8,177 nt of DNA from DASPXY01 sp038227745 (GTDB taxonomy: Bacteria > Planctomycetota > Planctomycetia > Gemmatales > Gemmataceae): NCBI GenBank assembly GCA_038227745.1, contig JBBRPS010000473.1, forward strand, positions 1-8,177, in the 5' to 3' direction. The notes under the pieces are model-generated. The model did no database searches and was not told the DNA's origin. It saw nothing but the letters and a program-made list of their open reading frames with translations. The translations under genes and the position numbers were made by a program. Shown here piece after piece: positions 6,325 through 8,177 of the stretch (position 1 is the stretch's first letter; each line of letters opens with the position of its first letter).

Positions 6325-7427
6325 GGCCTCGACTCCGGCGTATAGGGTTCGCCGTCGATAATGACAAAGAGATCCTGGCCGGTCTCGCACAGTTCGCGCA
6401 AGGTGAAGCTGACCCGGCCGCGGTCGTCCAGGGAGCGCTCGATCCCGGCGAGGGAAACCGTCTTCTTCGCCAGAACCTCTTTCCCCGTGGCGATGTCGTA
6501 GCAATTCAGGCGGATCACTTCGCTCCCGTCCACGGGGGCTACTCCCGCGGGTAGAAAAAGGCGGGCCTCCACTGTCTCCTTCGGAGAGCGTAAGCGCAGT
6601 GCCAACAACTCGGGCAGTTCGGTGCCGGCCGGCGCTGCCGCCGCCAGGAGTTGGGGGGGCAACACCCGCCGGCTGAAGACCAGGATTTGCCGGCCCTGCC
6701 ACTGAGCGGGGACGATCTGTGCCAGCCCGTTCGAGCGGGCGCGGTCTACCTTGGCCTGAAGGGCCTGCTTGTCGGACTCCGAGAGTCGCCGGGGAGGAGG
6801 GTCGGCCTCCAGTTCTTCGGCGGCTTCCTCCAGCAAACGGTGCTTGAGGACCGTGTCCCAGAGGGCCTCATCTTCCTCCAGGCTCGACCGACAGGCCGCC
6901 AGGGTCGCCCGCGCCAGGAGCGCGGTCGGCAGGAAGGCCGCCACGTGATTGCGGAACCATCCCTCGGCCTCCTCCGCTTGCTGCCGCCACGCGGCCAGGC
7001 GCTCCGCGGTCGCGCCGTCCGGGGCCAACCGGGCCGCCATGCAGGCTGCGAGGGAGTTACGGTCCAGTTCGTCGAAGAGCATGATGGCCGCCCGTTCCAG
7101 CTCGCGCACCACCTCCTCGCAGGCCGCGAAGTCCCAAGCGCGGTGGAGATTCCGGGCGCGCTCGATCCACTCGGCCGGTTCTGGGGTCTGCGGCAGCGCG
7201 GCCAGCAAAGCCGCCGCGTCGTGATGCACGACCGCGGAGACGGCAGAAGCCTCGGCCGGGAGCGCCTCCGGAGGGAAGAAGCGGCACAACGCCCCCCAGG
7301 CCGCCAGCAAGGACCAGGCTTTCGTCGGAGCGTAGGCAGGATCGTCCCGGCACTCTTGCCAGTCCTCGCGGAAGACCTCGGCCCAGCCGAGCGCCTGGTC
7401 GCGCAGGTTAGGAGCGGGAGGTTTCAT
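6321..7427 (-). CDS. Unknown 368-aa protein of the Lon-CARF operon
   Basis: I do not recognise a family. Residues 1-235 are almost entirely helical and rich in Ala, Leu and Glu, with acidic amphipathic stretches (for example EEAAEELEAD near 200-209) and several Trp residues. A Pro/Arg-rich hinge (PPPRR, 210-214) follows. Residues 236-368 look beta-rich (QILVFSRRVLPP, ARLFLPAG, SEVIRLNCYDI, RVSFTLREL, DLFVIIDGE), perhaps a small beta-sandwich or barrel. There is no signal peptide, membrane segment or catalytic motif I can name. The ATG at 7427 overlaps the upstream stop (ATGA) and GAGG lies 7 nt before it; its own TGA overlaps the Lon-CARF start. Such coupling suggests a matched stoichiometry with the protease, so it may be a substrate, adaptor or scaffold. 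It does not look like a sigma factor. Confidence 0.85.
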   Translation of the reverse strand: MKPPAPNLRDQALGWAEVFREDWQECRDDPAYAPTKAWSLLAAWGALCRFFPPEALPAEASAVSAVVHHDAAALLAALPQTPEPAEWIERARNLHRAWDFAACEEVVRELERAAIMLFDELDRNSLAACMAARLAPDGATAERLAAWRQQAEEAEGWFRNHVAAFLPTALLARATLAACRSSLEEDEALWDTVLKHRLLEEAAEELEADPPPRRLSESDKQALQAKVDRARSNGLAQIVPAQWQGRQILVFSRRVLPPQLLAAAAPAGTELPELLALRLRSPKETVEARLFLPAGVAPVDGSEVIRLNCYDIATGKEVLAKKTVSLAGIERSLDDRGRVSFTLRELCETGQDLFVIIDGEPYTPESRP

Positions 7428-8107
7428 GGGTCAGCCTCGTTCTCAAGCGACGCCCCAGGACGTTCAAGCACCCACTGCTGCCATTTGCCGAGGCGCGGCG
7501 TGCGCTGGACATCGACGAAGACGTCTCCCCCTGCCTGCCAGACCTCCTCCTGGAGGTACGCCGCGGCATAAACCTTACTGACGCAGTAATGGCTGGTGCG
7601 GAACAGGCCGTAGCGACGGCCCGGGGAGTCCGGAGGGGGCCGGATTCGCTCCGCGGGGTTCCGGCGCGGCAGCGGGTCCTCCGTCCGTGGAGGCGGGGCG
7701 TCCGGTGGGGACCGGACACTCTCCGGGAAGAAGCCCGTCTTGATGACCTGGGCGTCCCAGATCACATGCACGCCATCGAGTCCCAGGCCGAACCATTCGC
7801 TGTACTTCCCCCGACGCTGTTCCCACCACCAGCCCAGGCGCAGGGCATCGGCGAGCGCCTGTCGAAGGCTCTGGAGGTAGGCGTTCAGCAGCTCCACCGC
7901 GGGCGCGCAGGGCGGGGACGAAAACAGCGAACGCGCGACGGCGAGGAGAGCGGCGTCATTCATCGGGTCAACCAGGGTCAGATACCCGGGCAGGATCACG
8001 GCCCAATCGTGGGCCTCGGGCCGGGTCAGCACGTGGTCGCACAGATGCTCGTGCGCGTGCCCTTCGCTGAAGAACTCGCGCGGCGCGGGTGGGGAGGGAG
8101 CGCTCAC
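7424..8107 (-). CDS. Unknown 227-aa protein with proline-rich loop, Lon-CARF operon
   Basis: I do not recognise the family. The N-terminus has a His-rich helix (HAHEHLCDH, 17-25), followed by helices around 51-60 and 68-92. A compact core with LDGVHVIWDAQVIKTGFFPE (110-129) suggests two adjacent beta strands. Residues 132-162 are very rich in Pro, Arg and Asp and are probably a disordered loop. A second core element follows (YGLFRTSHYCVSKVYAAAYLQEEVW, 166-190, and a strand near 195-199). The strand pattern is loosely like small ribonuclease toxins of the BECR class, but no catalytic set can be assigned and this is weak. GTG at 8107 is supported by GGGGAGGG 6 nt upstream and by the GTGA overlap with the preceding stop. 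The exposed loop would be an obvious site for proteolysis by the downstream Lon domain; that is inference. Confidence 0.82.
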   Translation of the reverse strand: MSAPSPPAPREFFSEGHAHEHLCDHVLTRPEAHDWAVILPGYLTLVDPMNDAALLAVARSLFSSPPCAPAVELLNAYLQSLRQALADALRLGWWWEQRRGKYSEWFGLGLDGVHVIWDAQVIKTGFFPESVRSPPDAPPPRTEDPLPRRNPAERIRPPPDSPGRRYGLFRTSHYCVSKVYAAAYLQEEVWQAGGDVFVDVQRTPRLGKWQQWVLERPGASLENEADP

Positions 8108-8177
8108 GGTTCGCCCTCCCCGGGCCGGTCCGCGTGGCCGAACACCCCGTCCGGCCAGTACGGGAACAGCGCCCGCG
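8104..8177 (-). CDS. C-terminal end of a further operon gene, cut by the window edge
   Basis: The last 24 codons of a minus-strand reading frame are visible, ending ...ALFPYWPDGVFGHADRPGEGEP and a TGA at 8106-8104. The TGA overlaps the GTG of the 227-aa gene in the arrangement GTGA, the same 4-nt coupling seen at the other two junctions of this operon. That regularity is the main evidence that it is a real gene. The visible tail is too short to identify; it could be a cas gene, a signal synthase or another accessory protein. Confidence 0.55.
   Translation of the reverse strand, partial: RALFPYWPDGVFGHADRPGEGEP

Noticed and set aside
4945..6702. Longer reading frame (585 aa) for the Lon-CARF gene, starting at 6702
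   Set aside because: The extra 126 codons overlap the 368-aa gene in another frame and read as arginine/proline-rich out-of-frame sequence. The ATG at 6324 sits in an ATGA overlap matching the other junctions of the operon.
1..8177. CRISPR array, tRNA, rRNA or insertion sequence
   Set aside because: No regularly spaced direct repeats, no tRNA-like or rRNA-like sequence and no transposase frame were seen on either strand by eye.

Overview
The window is a high-GC (roughly two-thirds G+C) bacterial stretch. Dense Shine-Dalgarno sites, several non-ATG starts, an octaheme cytochrome of the hydroxylamine oxidoreductase (HAO) family and large multi-domain proteins of unknown function suggest a Planctomycetes-like genome, perhaps Gemmata-related. 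That assignment is an inference from style; no marker gene is present.

Layout. (1) 136-1683, minus strand: a rhomboid intramembrane serine protease with an N-terminal winged-helix-like domain and a charged helical C-terminal tail. It is transcribed away from (2) 1932-2447, plus strand: a small conserved-looking protein of unknown function. (3) 2448-2774 has no gene. It holds a weak terminator-like hairpin and a long imperfect inverted repeat (2553-2693) with arms of about 50 nt. (4) 2775-4866, plus strand: a two-gene operon with a membrane-anchored octaheme HAO-like cytochrome (TTG start) followed, with a 17-nt overlap, by a predicted 8-helix membrane protein. That second protein is an internal duplication of a 4-helix unit with matching histidine pairs. 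Together they look like a periplasmic redox module wired to the membrane. (5) 4945-8177, minus strand, convergent with the redox operon: at least four genes joined by 4-nt start/stop overlaps, transcribed from the right edge inward. They are an unknown gene cut by the window edge, an unknown 227-aa protein with a proline-rich loop, an unknown 368-aa helical/beta protein, and a 459-aa protein that I read as a Lon-type serine protease domain fused to a C-terminal CARF-like ligand-sensing domain.

The last operon is the most interesting part. A gapless alignment with the E. coli Lon proteolytic core places a Ser/Lys dyad (S152, K195) at exactly the Lon spacing of 43 residues. The C-terminal domain carries the D-x-T-P-G-x-K-x-M type motif of CARF/DUF1887-like domains. 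By analogy with CalpL, the SAVED-Lon protease of type III CRISPR systems, this suggests a protease switched on by a cyclic nucleotide second messenger. The two tightly coupled unknown proteins are the obvious candidate substrates, effectors or regulators. No cas gene and no CRISPR array is visible here, so the CRISPR link is inferred and depends on sequence to the right of the window.
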